64,000 nucleotides of DNA from Oscillospiraceae bacterium (lineage in GTDB: Bacteria; Bacillota; Clostridia; Oscillospirales; CAG-272), in assembly GCA_015064355.1 (NCBI GenBank), contig SVSJ01000002.1, positions 1 to 64,000 on the forward strand. Direction: 5' to 3'. Below are positions 46,568 to 55,877 of the stretch, piece after piece. How positions within the stretch are numbered: position 1 is the first letter of the stretch; each line of letters opens with the position of its first letter. The notes beneath the pieces were generated by a model, which worked only from the letters and a program-made list of their open reading frames with translations, did no database searches and was not told the origin of the DNA. A program made the position numbers and the translations under genes.

Positions 46568-47449
46568 TTAGTCCTTCATACCACTGGAACCCATTGTTTC
46601 GATGATGTTGGACTGGGAAATTACGAATACCAGGATCGGAACGATCATCATTACAACAGTTGCAGCAGCGGATGCACCGGAACGGGTAATACCTGCAGCG
46701 GTGATCTGACCGATAGCGTAGTTAAGAGTCTTGAGCTGTTCGGAATAAATGTACTCGGAAGAACCGGAGTTCCAAAGTCCCTGGAAGGAGTAGATGATAA
46801 GTGTAAGCCAAGCGGGCTTAACCATAGGCATCGCAATGGACCAGAAGGTTCTGAATTCTGAAGCACCGTCCAAACGGGAGGATTCGAGAATCTCCGTTGT
46901 AACGTTTGATTCCATAAACTGCTTCATAAGGTAAAGACCGAGAGTTGAACCCCATGCGGGAACGATAATAGCGAGGTATGTATCGATCCAACCGAGAGCA
47001 GACATTGTAATGAAGTTTACAAGGCCGCCTACTGTTGCGCCGAACATAAGGGACTTCTGAATGAGCCAGAAGCACTGTTTAGCGCCGGGGAAGTCGATCT
47101 TTGCAAGTGCGTAAGCACAGATTGATGAAAGTACAAGGTTACCGAAAGTACCGCCTACGGAGATAAGCACCGTATTGAAAATGTAACGGGAGAACGGAAC
47201 CCAGGAGTCGCCCATCAGGTTAAAGAGGTCTGTGAAGTTATCAAATGTGGGATGAACAACATAGAATCTTGGCGGGAAGTAGAACAACTCGTTGAGGGGC
47301 TTGAGAGACTGAATTACTGTGTAATACATCGGCAGGAACATGAAAATTCCAAGGAAGGTAAGCATGATTGTAATACCAACGTCGCCGCCTGCCGATCTGT
47401 TAAGCACGACTTGGTGTTTTCTGGTTCTTAATTTTTTCATGTTACTCAC
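46568..47449 (-). CDS. Carbohydrate ABC transporter permease, MalG type (first pair)
   Basis: 293 residues, six membrane helices. The EAA loop is ESSRLDGASEFRTFWSIAMP at about 190. The start overlaps the preceding permease gene by 8 bases, so the two are translationally coupled. CUT1 family by sequence; substrate unknown. Confidence 0.93.
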   Translation of the reverse strand: MSNMKKLRTRKHQVVLNRSAGGDVGITIMLTFLGIFMFLPMYYTVIQSLKPLNELFYFPPRFYVVHPTFDNFTDLFNLMGDSWVPFSRYIFNTVLISVGGTFGNLVLSSICAYALAKIDFPGAKQCFWLIQKSLMFGATVGGLVNFITMSALGWIDTYLAIIVPAWGSTLGLYLMKQFMESNVTTEILESSRLDGASEFRTFWSIAMPMVKPAWLTLIIYSFQGLWNSGSSEYIYSEQLKTLNYAIGQITAAGITRSGASAAATVVMMIVPILVFVISQSNIIETMGSSGMKD

Positions 47450-48386
47450 CCAACTTAGAAATCATTTTTGTTACGAGTACGTTGGCACCGATCTGCATAA
47501 GGAACATCAGGAAGGAGATCGCCGCAGCGTAACCAACCTCCCAACGGTTACCTTGATACTCACCAAGGTGGTGAGAAAGCGTATAACCAACGTAGTCTAC
47601 CGGCGGGTTACCAGCAAGTGCGGATACGATACCACCGAATCCAAATGAACCTGTGATAGCAAGGATAGCACCGAACATGAGCTGAGGCTTCATTGAAGGA
47701 AGTGTAATGTACCAAAGCTCCTGCCATCTATTCTTGATACCGTCAATAGCACCGGCTTCGAAGAGGCTCTTGTTGATACCCTGGAGACCTGCGATAAAGG
47801 ACAGGAAGGATGTACCAAGTGATGTCCAGAGTGCTACGATAATACACAGGGGCATTACGTATTTCGCATTCTGGAAGAAGAGGATAGGCGTGTCGATGAG
47901 ACCCAGATCCAGAAGGAAACCGTTTACGTAACCGTATGCGTCACCGGAGAACATTGTACCCCAGATAAGGTAAACGTTACCAGCGATCGAAGGAGCGTAG
48001 AATATAAGGGTTACGATTGAACGAACCTTCGGGGGCAGCTCATTAATAAACCATGCAACGCAGAAGGAAATGATGTATGATGCAGGTCCGGTAATGGCAG
48101 CAAAGATAAGTGTGTTTTTAATAGCCGTCATGAAGAGGTCGTCATCAAGGAACAGTGTGATGTAGTTATCCATGAAGACGAATTCCGGGGGCTCGAGCAT
48201 GTTAAATGATGTAAAGCTCAAAAGTAGTGACAAAACTACGGGGATGATGGTAAACAGGAAGAAAATGATCATAAACGGCGCTACCATAATGTATGCCATT
48301 TTGTTCTTTCTTACAAGAAACCATGTCCACTGAGCTTTTGTCATCTCTTTACGAGTTTTGACCTGTTTAAGTGTATTCTTAGACAT
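47442..48386 (-). CDS. Carbohydrate ABC transporter permease, MalF type (first pair)
   Basis: 314 residues, six membrane helices (first: MAYIMVAPFMIIFFLFTIIP). EAA loop EAGAIDGIKNRWQELWYITL at about 220. Follows the solute-binding protein gene by 32 bases with AAAGGAG as the ribosome site. Confidence 0.93.
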   Translation of the reverse strand: MSKNTLKQVKTRKEMTKAQWTWFLVRKNKMAYIMVAPFMIIFFLFTIIPVVLSLLLSFTSFNMLEPPEFVFMDNYITLFLDDDLFMTAIKNTLIFAAITGPASYIISFCVAWFINELPPKVRSIVTLIFYAPSIAGNVYLIWGTMFSGDAYGYVNGFLLDLGLIDTPILFFQNAKYVMPLCIIVALWTSLGTSFLSFIAGLQGINKSLFEAGAIDGIKNRWQELWYITLPSMKPQLMFGAILAITGSFGFGGIVSALAGNPPVDYVGYTLSHHLGEYQGNRWEVGYAAAISFLMFLMQIGANVLVTKMISKLGE

Positions 48387-48418
48387 GAACTCTCTCCTTT
48401 GTCAGATTTCTGTATTGT

Positions 48419-51400
48419 TTACTTATAAATAAGGTAGGATTCGAGAGCGTTCGCAGCATCTGTCAGATAAGATGCGATCTTTTTGAGATCTGCATTTGTC
48501 TTATCAAGAGCATCTGCGGCGGATCTGAGCTCTTCGATTTCCTCGCTTGCGATTGCAGCAAGAACTGCCTTGATCACAGCGGAGTTTCTGGTTGCTTCGT
48601 CAAGCTCTTCGATTGCTTCTGCAGCCTGATCGAGTCGCTTTGAAGCCAGAGTCTGACCTATTTCGAGAGTTTCGAGATCGAACTCGGTTCTCTTTCTTGT
48701 AATCTCTTTGTTGATCGCGTTAATGTGATTCAGAAGAGACTGTGCGGGGTCTGCGTGGTTGTTATACGCGTCGAGGAATGCGAAGTTTGTATAACGAGCC
48801 AGGATATATGTTCCGGGATATGCGGGAATAGCAGTTGTGTTTTCCATCTGCTTCATAAGCTGAGTATACTCACGGGAAGTCCAGGGCAGCTCTTCAAGTG
48901 CCTCCATGTTCGCCGTTGCATTCTTAGCTGCGGGACCGAGGATCGCAACAAGCTCGTTTGAGAAGTCAACCTGGAACTTGGTGTCTGTGTACCAGCACAT
49001 GTATTCCCAAGCAGCTTCGATTTCTTCAGCACCTGCCATCATAACGATCGCACTTGTACCGGAGAGAGCTGTGTTGTTGATCGTGCCATCTTCCTGCATG
49101 AATCCGGGGATAGGACCGAATTCCCACAGACCTGCGATTTCTGTCGCGAAGATGATGATGTTGTTATATGTTGTATATGTAGAGATGAAGATCGGCAATT
49201 CACCGGATCTGAAACGGTTTGCTGCGTCGAAGGTTGCAGGGAGAGAATACTGAGTGAACATATTACACATTGTCTCGAAAGATTCAAGAGCAAGGTTGGA
49301 GTCCAAATTAATTCTCATACCGTCATCGATCCAAAGGTCGCCGCCCATCTGGTACAGATACATCTGATAGTCCTGAGACAGACCGATTTCCATGTTATTG
49401 AACTGGAGAACGGGGATCATAGCAAGAAGCTCATCCCATGTCTTGGGAACTTCAAGGCCAAGGTCTGCAAGGATGTCTGTACGGTAGAACATCATAGGCC
49501 AGGACTGGGAGTCGGGGAGGCCGTATGTCTTGCCGTAGAGGGTGATCGGAATAATAGCAGCTTCTGTGAATCTTTCGCATACTTCGTGGAAGTTGGAGAA
49601 GATATCACGCATTTCAGCGTTGTAAGCCTTTGTCTTTTCGTCGTCCCCTTCCTGATCCTCATACGCTTCGGGGTTTACTGCAAGAACAGCAGAACGGATA
49701 GCGTAGTTGATGGGGTCAACGCCTGTACCGGGAAGTGCAACTTCAGGACCAACGCCTGCAAGAACGGACGGAAGCAGTGTACCGCCTGCAACCAGCTTAA
49801 GGGATGCATTGATACCTGTCTTGGGACCGAAGTCGTTGTCCATCAGGTTACGGATGATCTGCGCCTGGTCACGACCGGTGGAAACCCAAACGTCGATTGT
49901 GGGTGCTTCTTCATCTACCTGGCTGTCGGTAGAAGCACCGAGTGAGCTATAGTCTGTGAAGAAGGACGCTATAAACTGCTTGATCTCGTACAAGAAGGAC
50001 TGGAGCATATTTGCTTCTGCAGCAGGCTTTTCAGCGGAAGCGGGCTGGATGTTGATCCAGTCGATTTCCAGAGGCTGATTGCTTACAGTTCCGATCCATT
50101 CACCGAGAGTACCAACGTTGGACTTCAGGGCTGTAATGTTCTTTGCGATCTGGCTTTCGTCAGTACCCATCTTAATAAGCATTCTCTGAATTTCATCAAG
50201 AGTTGCGGAGTTCTGGGTCTTGATGTTTGCCATGTTTTCGATGTAGTTAACTACTTCGCGAAGTGTCTGACCCTGAATAACAAGGTCTCTTACTACATCG
50301 GGAAGAACTCGACCGAAGCCGTAGTCACGGTACTGGTCAGGGTTAGCACCGGTGAGCTTGATGATCTCCAAATAGTCCTGGTTAATGGAGTCAAGAACGT
50401 CGGAAACCTGACTTACTACTACACCCATCTCACCGAGAGTTACCTCGAGTCTGATGGTGTGATGACCAGGTTCAAAGTAGAACTGGAATGTATCAGCGCC
50501 GTTGTTTGCTGCTTCAACCTGCCAATCAGCGCTATAGTTGAACTTAAGGTAGTTAGCTTCTTCAAAAGGAACTTCACCGTCTACGTAGAGTCTTCTGGAG
50601 GTATACATACCGGCAAGTTCATTCTGTCTGAAGCGGAATACGATCTCGTAAAGACCTGCTGTCTCTACATCGAATTCGTATTCAACCCACTGACCTGCAG
50701 TTACCCACTTTTCAGCACCGATTGTGTTAAGCATGATCTTCGCAGCGTCCTGAGGCTCACTGATAGAAGACTTACGGTCGTAAATGGGGTAGATTGTGTA
50801 GTCAGATGTTCTTGTGGGTGTTTCAGCGTTAATATGGATGATCTTATCGGTATCCGCCTCGGACTTACCGCTTACGTATTCGTCGTAAGAGATGTTGTCC
50901 TTGTAGGGATAAACGGTAATACCGCCGATCACCACGTCTTCACGAACAGACTCAAGAGCGATTGTGTTAACACCTTTTTTGAAGTAGAATTCAAAGGGGT
51001 TAGCGTAGTAGCCTTTAGAGTCGATCATGTAATATTTATGCCACTCATGAAGAACGGTGGATGTGGGACGGAGCTCGTTACCGTTTCCGTCAAGCTCAAA
51101 ACGACCGTTTGCTGCGTACTCGTTTACCCATGTCTTCTTAAGAAGAAGATAACGTGCTTCCGCAAAGGGTACGGTGCCGTTGATATAAAGTGTACGCTCA
51201 ATAGAGTTCGTTTTGTCAGACACAGAACAGTATTCGATGAGGATAGTGTACATACCTTCCTCGGGGAGCTCGAATGACCATGTTACGCGTCCATCGTCGT
51301 TCACTCTCAATGACTTGCCGGATTTGCCCTGATAATCACTTACAACCGAAACGGTGGCAGTGGTCTCATCGGCAATGTAGTCCGTTGCATTGATGTAGAT

Positions 51401-51610
51401 TGTTTCCTCGCCGCGATCTACGCCTTCATAATTCTTGACATAGTCAGCGTAGGGCTTCGAGTTAAGAGATTCGCTGATTTCCTGAAGAGTAGTCTTACCT
51501 GATGATGTTCCTGTCTTCTCGTCAGCCAGAACTAACGAGGGCAAGACGGTTACAAGCATCACAACGGCAAGAACGAAGGAAAACAGTCTCTTGCATGTGG
51601 TTTTTCTCAT
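48419..51610 (-). CDS. Very large extracellular solute-binding protein with carbohydrate-binding-like modules
   Basis: 1063 residues, more than twice the usual size. Signal peptide 1-29 with no lipobox Cys. Two beta-sandwich modules at about 70-240 and 255-400 share an internal repeat (YINGTVPFAEARYL at 142, YVDGEVPFEEANYL at 342) and look like CBM6/35-type modules. A helical insertion spans about 400-505, and the last strand (LEIDWINIQP) closes module 2. The type 1 solute-binding domain covers about 570-1000 (DVWVSTGRDQAQIIRNLM; YGLPDSQSWPMMFYRTDILA), with a helical tail after it. First gene of the operon. It would capture a glycan for the permeases. Confidence 0.9.
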   Translation of the reverse strand: MRKTTCKRLFSFVLAVVMLVTVLPSLVLADEKTGTSSGKTTLQEISESLNSKPYADYVKNYEGVDRGEETIYINATDYIADETTATVSVVSDYQGKSGKSLRVNDDGRVTWSFELPEEGMYTILIEYCSVSDKTNSIERTLYINGTVPFAEARYLLLKKTWVNEYAANGRFELDGNGNELRPTSTVLHEWHKYYMIDSKGYYANPFEFYFKKGVNTIALESVREDVVIGGITVYPYKDNISYDEYVSGKSEADTDKIIHINAETPTRTSDYTIYPIYDRKSSISEPQDAAKIMLNTIGAEKWVTAGQWVEYEFDVETAGLYEIVFRFRQNELAGMYTSRRLYVDGEVPFEEANYLKFNYSADWQVEAANNGADTFQFYFEPGHHTIRLEVTLGEMGVVVSQVSDVLDSINQDYLEIIKLTGANPDQYRDYGFGRVLPDVVRDLVIQGQTLREVVNYIENMANIKTQNSATLDEIQRMLIKMGTDESQIAKNITALKSNVGTLGEWIGTVSNQPLEIDWINIQPASAEKPAAEANMLQSFLYEIKQFIASFFTDYSSLGASTDSQVDEEAPTIDVWVSTGRDQAQIIRNLMDNDFGPKTGINASLKLVAGGTLLPSVLAGVGPEVALPGTGVDPINYAIRSAVLAVNPEAYEDQEGDDEKTKAYNAEMRDIFSNFHEVCERFTEAAIIPITLYGKTYGLPDSQSWPMMFYRTDILADLGLEVPKTWDELLAMIPVLQFNNMEIGLSQDYQMYLYQMGGDLWIDDGMRINLDSNLALESFETMCNMFTQYSLPATFDAANRFRSGELPIFISTYTTYNNIIIFATEIAGLWEFGPIPGFMQEDGTINNTALSGTSAIVMMAGAEEIEAAWEYMCWYTDTKFQVDFSNELVAILGPAAKNATANMEALEELPWTSREYTQLMKQMENTTAIPAYPGTYILARYTNFAFLDAYNNHADPAQSLLNHINAINKEITRKRTEFDLETLEIGQTLASKRLDQAAEAIEELDEATRNSAVIKAVLAAIASEEIEELRSAADALDKTNADLKKIASYLTDAANALESYLIYK

Positions 51611-51815
51611 AAGAACCTTCCTCCTGCTTTTTTGACTGTCAGGTGCAATTTCACACCCACAGCCTGCCCCCGGAAATCGGGGAAAAATACGCTAAAAATG
51701 ATGACGGACCGCCATCAAAAAAAGCGTACCGTTAGGAGCGTTTTAGGCGGTTTTTTACGCCAAAATAGCCCCTCGAGAGCGCAAAAAAAACACTCCCTTC
51801 ATTTTTTATGACATT

Positions 51816-51844
51816 ATAATATCATAAATAGCCAAAATTGTCAA
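51816..51844 (-). promoter_or_regulatory. Promoter of the ABC operon, with a long leader
   Basis: Minus strand: TTGACA (complement of 51839-51844), 17-bp spacer, TATTAT (complement of 51816-51821). The leader before the start at 51610 is about 195 bases and holds three short hairpins, including CCCCG-ATTT-CCGGGG near 51668-51682 and GATG-GCGGTCCGT-CATC near 51700-51716. Confidence 0.65.
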
Positions 51845-52388
51845 GCAAAACCGACCTTTGCAAAGTCTCTTTACGCTTCCCGAAAAACAGATTTCCCACA
51901 TCCTTTCCGACAGGCAGATAACGTTTTTTTAACTCACGAAAAAGCACTACCCCTAGTGCATCCCCGAGCACATCTTGTGGGTAAGTGTTATTTACTGATA
52001 CAGTTAATATTATGGCTTATTATGTTGAGCAAATGTTTATTTATTGCAAGTGATAATCCGTATTTGTGAACCAATTTCACGAAATGTAAGTAATATTTAC
52101 TGCTACAGTTGTAATTAGTTTCTCTGCTAAAACTTGTCAAAAACTTTCCCAGCGCCTCGTTTTTTGAGTATTTTGCACAAAAATCAAGATATTTTTTCTA
52201 CACATATACACAATGCACAAATTTGTGTGAATTTACCGAAAATTTGTGATTTTATAACATTTCTTTACAGTTATAACGTGTTTTGACAAAAATTCACCCA
52301 AACCCCGCCTTCCGTCCGCCTCCCTGCCTTCCCACGCTCCAGCCTGAATGAAATAACGCGAATTTACGAAAATACTGCCAATTATCTG
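51845..52388. promoter_or_regulatory. Divergent control region between ABC operon and ROK kinase: repeated dyads
   Basis: No gene. Two 33-bp direct repeats start GTAAGT at 51981 and 52086 (105-bp period). Each holds the dyad ACTG-N3-CAGT: TTTACTGATACAGTTAA (51991-52007) and TTTACTGCTACAGTTGT (52096-52112). Other symmetric sites are GCACTACCCCTAGTGC (51944-51959) and the perfect 12-bp palindrome CACAAATTTGTG (52216-52227). The dyads are candidate operators for a regulator not encoded here. Confidence 0.5.
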
Positions 52389-52418
52389 TTGACAAATGAC
52401 ACCGCGAGCATATATAAT
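52389..52418 (+). promoter_or_regulatory. Promoter of the ROK kinase gene
   Basis: TTGACA (52389-52394), 18-bp spacer, TATAAT (52413-52418). Confidence 0.75.
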
Positions 52419-52488
52419 ATAGGTGACTGTAATTCGGTATATTTACTAAATTCAAATTAGTGATAATTCAGAAAAAGGTAGGTAAATT

Positions 52489-53451
52489 ATGTACTACATA
52501 GGCGTTGACCTCGGCGGAACCAACATTGCCGTAGGTATTGTAAACGAAAAATATGAAATCGTTAAGAAAGGAAGCACTCCCACAAAGCCCGAAAGAGGAG
52601 CTGATCCTATCATCGTAGATATGGCTAACCTGGCAAAGAAGCTGATTGCTGATCTGAAGATCTCTTTAGACGATATCGAATGGATCGGTGTTGCTACCCC
52701 CGGTACTGCAAACAGCGCAACCGGTGTTGTTGAATACGCTAACAACATTCCCTTCCTTAAGTATCCTCTTGCTGATAAGCTTTCTGCCCTTCTCGGTGGC
52801 AAGCCTGTTTATATCGAAAACGATGCTAACGCTGCTGCTAAGGCTGAAGCGATCGCAGGTGTTGCAGCTGGCGCACCTATCTCTGTTATGATCACCCTTG
52901 GCACCGGTCTCGGCGGCGGTATCGTTGTTGACGGCAAGGTTTACTCCGGCTTCAACTTCGCAGGCGGCGAGCTTGGCCACACTGTTATTGAACACGGCGG
53001 CAGACAGTGCTCATGCGGACGTCGTGGTTGCTGGGAAGCTTACTCCTCCGCAACAGGTCTTGTAAACATCACAAGAGATAGAATTCTCGACGCTCGCGCC
53101 CAGGGAATCAAGACTTCCATGGAAGATATGGTAAACGGTGACCTTACAAAGCTCTCTGCTCGTACAGCTTTTACTGCTATGAAGGCAGGCGACGCTGTTG
53201 CTGCTCAGGTTGTTGACGAATACATTTCCTATCTTGCTTGCGGTATCGTAAACGTTATCAACATCTACCATCCCAATATTCTCTCCATCGGTGGCGGTGT
53301 TTGCAACGAAGGCGACTATCTCTTGAAGCCTCTCTTCGAGAAGGTTTGGGATAAAGCAAACTTCAAAGATGGCGAACCCAAGACCGAAATCAAGATCGCA
53401 CAGCTTGGCAACGACGCCGGTATTATCGGCGCGGCTGTTCTCGGCAAGTAA
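52489..53451 (+). CDS. ROK-family sugar kinase (glucokinase-like)
   Basis: 320 residues. ATP site DLGGTNIAVG (residues 7-16), sugar-binding ENDANAAA, phosphate loop TLGTGLGGGIVVDG, the ROK signature GELGH, and the zinc motif CSCGRRGCWEAY. It phosphorylates glucose or a related hexose in the cytoplasm. No N-terminal HTH, so it is an enzyme, not a NagC-type repressor. Divergent from the ABC operon, so it could act on sugar released from the imported glycan. Confidence 0.93.
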   Translation: MYYIGVDLGGTNIAVGIVNEKYEIVKKGSTPTKPERGADPIIVDMANLAKKLIADLKISLDDIEWIGVATPGTANSATGVVEYANNIPFLKYPLADKLSALLGGKPVYIENDANAAAKAEAIAGVAAGAPISVMITLGTGLGGGIVVDGKVYSGFNFAGGELGHTVIEHGGRQCSCGRRGCWEAYSSATGLVNITRDRILDARAQGIKTSMEDMVNGDLTKLSARTAFTAMKAGDAVAAQVVDEYISYLACGIVNVINIYHPNILSIGGGVCNEGDYLLKPLFEKVWDKANFKDGEPKTEIKIAQLGNDAGIIGAAVLGK

Positions 53452-53476
53452 TCTGATTTTTTCCAATTAAATAACG

Positions 53477-53511
53477 AGCCTTGAAGTTAGATCAACCTCA
53501 AGGCTTTTTTT
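53477..53511 (+). terminator. Terminator of the ROK kinase gene
   Basis: AGCCTTGA (53477-53484) pairs with TCAAGGCT (53498-53505), then a T run. It ends just before the convergent SPOCS gene stop at 53514. Confidence 0.75.
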
Positions 53512-53513
53512 GT

Positions 53514-54986
53514 TTAAATTATATATGCGTTTCCGCAGAGAGTCGCTTCCCTGTCAAGCTTGAAGCGTTTTTCAACATCCCACGCGCACTCACCTTCGTC
53601 GGGAACGTACACTCTGATAAGGTTCTCGCCCTTCCATTTGGCTGCATCCCCATCCGCACTCGGGACGATCAGAACCGCAGCGGTTATCTGTTCCGTTCTC
53701 AAGGCAATACAACCGATCGACAGCTCCGCTGTTATGTTCATTGTGTCTCCGTCAACTCTCACGTTAATGTCGGTTACGTTTACAGAGGTACGCTTGCACA
53801 TGCTACCGTCTTCAGCGAAAACTGTATCGGGTAAAGCCTCGCACTCATATTTCAGAGGAATGTGCACATTCTCCGCGATCACCTCTCCTCCGCCTGCGCT
53901 TACAACAGTGATATCCACGTTTCCGTAAACTGACATTCGCCCACCGCCGATCTCGCATTTGTCAACATTACCGCTTCCCCAGGAGCAAACATATGCCATT
54001 TCCGGGCGCAAGCGAGCAGTAGCCGATGTGGTAAGTCTGCCGTTTACTGCAGCGGCGGGTACGTACGAAAGGATCGTTTCCTCCTGCAGCCTATCATCCA
54101 CACCGGTTAGGTACGCGTCAACCGCCACTTGGCTTTCAAGGCATTTCATAATATTCAAATCAATGTCGTATTCCATCCGCCAGTTGAGAGTTCCGTCGTC
54201 TGCCGGATCAATTTCTATCATCACAACGTTCCCGAATGCCACAGGATGTAGCTCTGCCCCGCGGGGTACCTCCGGGAGTCCCACTATTTCTTCAATAGGC
54301 GCCCGCCCCTTAGATGTAACAAATTCTCCGTCCGCTGACATAAGAAGTACTGTAACGTAGGCCTCCCCTTTGACGGTGGCCTCTTTTTTGTTCTGTCCGC
54401 CCAATCGCACGTCTCCAAGGGATAATTCCCCCCTTGCCATAACCACGCGCATTCCATCTCGCTCACGGATCTCGCCGCTGACCTCACCGTTTTTTCTCAC
54501 TTCGCAAACTGCAGCAGTCTTGTGAGTCTCGTTTTTTCTGCGGAGCTGGGAGCCTTCGGGTATTTCCGCCTTGAGAGAAGCATCAACAGGCCTTTGCGAC
54601 ATAAGCGAAAGCTTGACTCGTGAGGACAAGGTGAACTTTCGCGGCCCGGTCAGGCGGCAGTTCACTCCGTCAACTAAAGCCCCGAGGGGCATATCCCCAA
54701 CGGTGTATCTGTCCTCATCGGTCTTCACCGGAATTTTGCCGGTATAGGATGAGGTTTGAGAGGTCTGGGTAAGCTCCCCGTCACCGCTTATGTATAACAC
54801 AGTGTATGTAACTCCTCCGTCAACCTCCAGCTCATCTCCCGACAGATATTTCCCGTCAACAGTAGGTGTGGCATATACACCGATCACCCGCCGCATCTCC
54901 GGTCTGTAGTCGGGTAAAGTGAAATCCTCCGACACGTCCGTCACAACATTTGTATCAAATCTTTTAGTAAATAATGAAGCCTCCAC
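53514..54986 (-). CDS. SPOCS-domain (DUF3794) protein
   Basis: 490 residues starting with GTG. DUF3794/SPOCS repeats are seen, with the typical DFTLPDYRPEMRRVIGVYA at the N-terminus and repeated strand pairs such as GKYLSGDELEVDGGVTYTVL and VNGRLTTSATARL. Many family members end with LysM; here the last 45 residues (LIRVYVPDEGECAWDVEKRF) look like a degenerate LysM start. The domain is found in spore-coat proteins such as SipL, which supports a sporulating lineage. Lies 76 bases after the MntR-type gene. Confidence 0.85.
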   Translation of the reverse strand: MEASLFTKRFDTNVVTDVSEDFTLPDYRPEMRRVIGVYATPTVDGKYLSGDELEVDGGVTYTVLYISGDGELTQTSQTSSYTGKIPVKTDEDRYTVGDMPLGALVDGVNCRLTGPRKFTLSSRVKLSLMSQRPVDASLKAEIPEGSQLRRKNETHKTAAVCEVRKNGEVSGEIRERDGMRVVMARGELSLGDVRLGGQNKKEATVKGEAYVTVLLMSADGEFVTSKGRAPIEEIVGLPEVPRGAELHPVAFGNVVMIEIDPADDGTLNWRMEYDIDLNIMKCLESQVAVDAYLTGVDDRLQEETILSYVPAAAVNGRLTTSATARLRPEMAYVCSWGSGNVDKCEIGGGRMSVYGNVDITVVSAGGGEVIAENVHIPLKYECEALPDTVFAEDGSMCKRTSVNVTDINVRVDGDTMNITAELSIGCIALRTEQITAAVLIVPSADGDAAKWKGENLIRVYVPDEGECAWDVEKRFKLDREATLCGNAYII

Positions 54987-55062
54987 GGTATATTCCGTCC
55001 TTTCAGATATTTATAGAATATTGTTTCGTTCAATTTTATGCGGCACGGGGTGTGATAATAAC

Positions 55063-55506
55063 CTATTTCTGACCTCCGCTCTCACTTCGTTCCTTTTCTT
55101 TTTCGAGAATCCGTGTCATGGCCTCTACAGTCCCCCGAGAAAGATAGTGCTCGATACGCTCCGTTTCAATGAGAGATTCCTCCCCCGTAAGCCACCCGAG
55201 AAAGGACAGCACCGTCTCGTGCCTGTCTACCAGGTACTTGCCCATTTCAATCCCCCGCTCCGTCAGGGTGATGTACCCGTATCTTTTGAAGTCTAAATAC
55301 CCCCACACAGTCATGGACTGAGCCATTCTTGATGCTGACGACGGGGAGACGTGGAGCCTTTCAGCCAAAGCGCATATCCTCACAGGTTCCCGCTCTCCGC
55401 CCTCGTGGGACATTCGGTAGATCATCTCAAGATAATCCTCCGCCGCCGGCGTTAGCCCCTCGTTTTTCCTCGAATACCCTGAGTCTGTCAAATACTCCTC
55501 TCTCAT
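55063..55506 (-). CDS. DtxR/MntR-family metal-dependent regulator
   Basis: 147 residues. The winged helix spans about 20-80 (IYRMSHEG, CALAERLHVSPSSASRMAQS). The MntR metal ligands are all matched: D and E in EDYLEMIY, H in DRHETVL, and E, E, H in ETERIEHYLS. It binds DNA when loaded with Mn or Fe. It is divergent from feoAB with 110 bases between the starts, so control of iron uptake is likely; the ligand set is MntR-like, so the metal is not certain. Confidence 0.9.
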   Translation of the reverse strand: MREEYLTDSGYSRKNEGLTPAAEDYLEMIYRMSHEGGEREPVRICALAERLHVSPSSASRMAQSMTVWGYLDFKRYGYITLTERGIEMGKYLVDRHETVLSFLGWLTGEESLIETERIEHYLSRGTVEAMTRILEKEKERSESGGQK

Positions 55507-55616
55507 GTGTCAACACTCCTCCTCTTACCATATACTTATATCAGCCAAACAAAGTTACGCTTCTGCAAAATAATATGCGGTAGGCGGCGAAATAATTACA
55601 GCAGTTGAGGACGAAA

Positions 55617-55877
55617 ATGGAAATATTTGAAAAGAAGCTCTCTACCCTTCTGCCCGGTCAGTGTGGGCGTGTGGTAAATTGTATAGATAATGGGAGAAAT
55701 ATAGTAAAAAGGCTCCGAGACCTGGGGATCAGCGAAGGGGAGACTGTTAAATGCATTATGAGAAGTCCACTTGGTGACCCTACGGCTTACCTGATAAAAG
55801 GAAGCGTCATTGCCCTGCGGCGGGAGGATGCGGCGGTGGTTTTTGTGCGCCCTATCGGAGGGATGAGAGATGAATGA
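55617..55877 (+). CDS. feoA: Ferrous iron transport protein A
   Basis: 86 residues from the ATG at 55617 (GAGG 6 bases upstream); an in-frame TTG at 55605 is less likely. SH3-like FeoA fold with RLRDLGISEGETVKCI and PTAYLIKGSVIALRREDA. It assists FeoB. Overlaps feoB by 8 bases, so the two are translationally coupled. Confidence 0.92.
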   Translation: MEIFEKKLSTLLPGQCGRVVNCIDNGRNIVKRLRDLGISEGETVKCIMRSPLGDPTAYLIKGSVIALRREDAAVVFVRPIGGMRDE

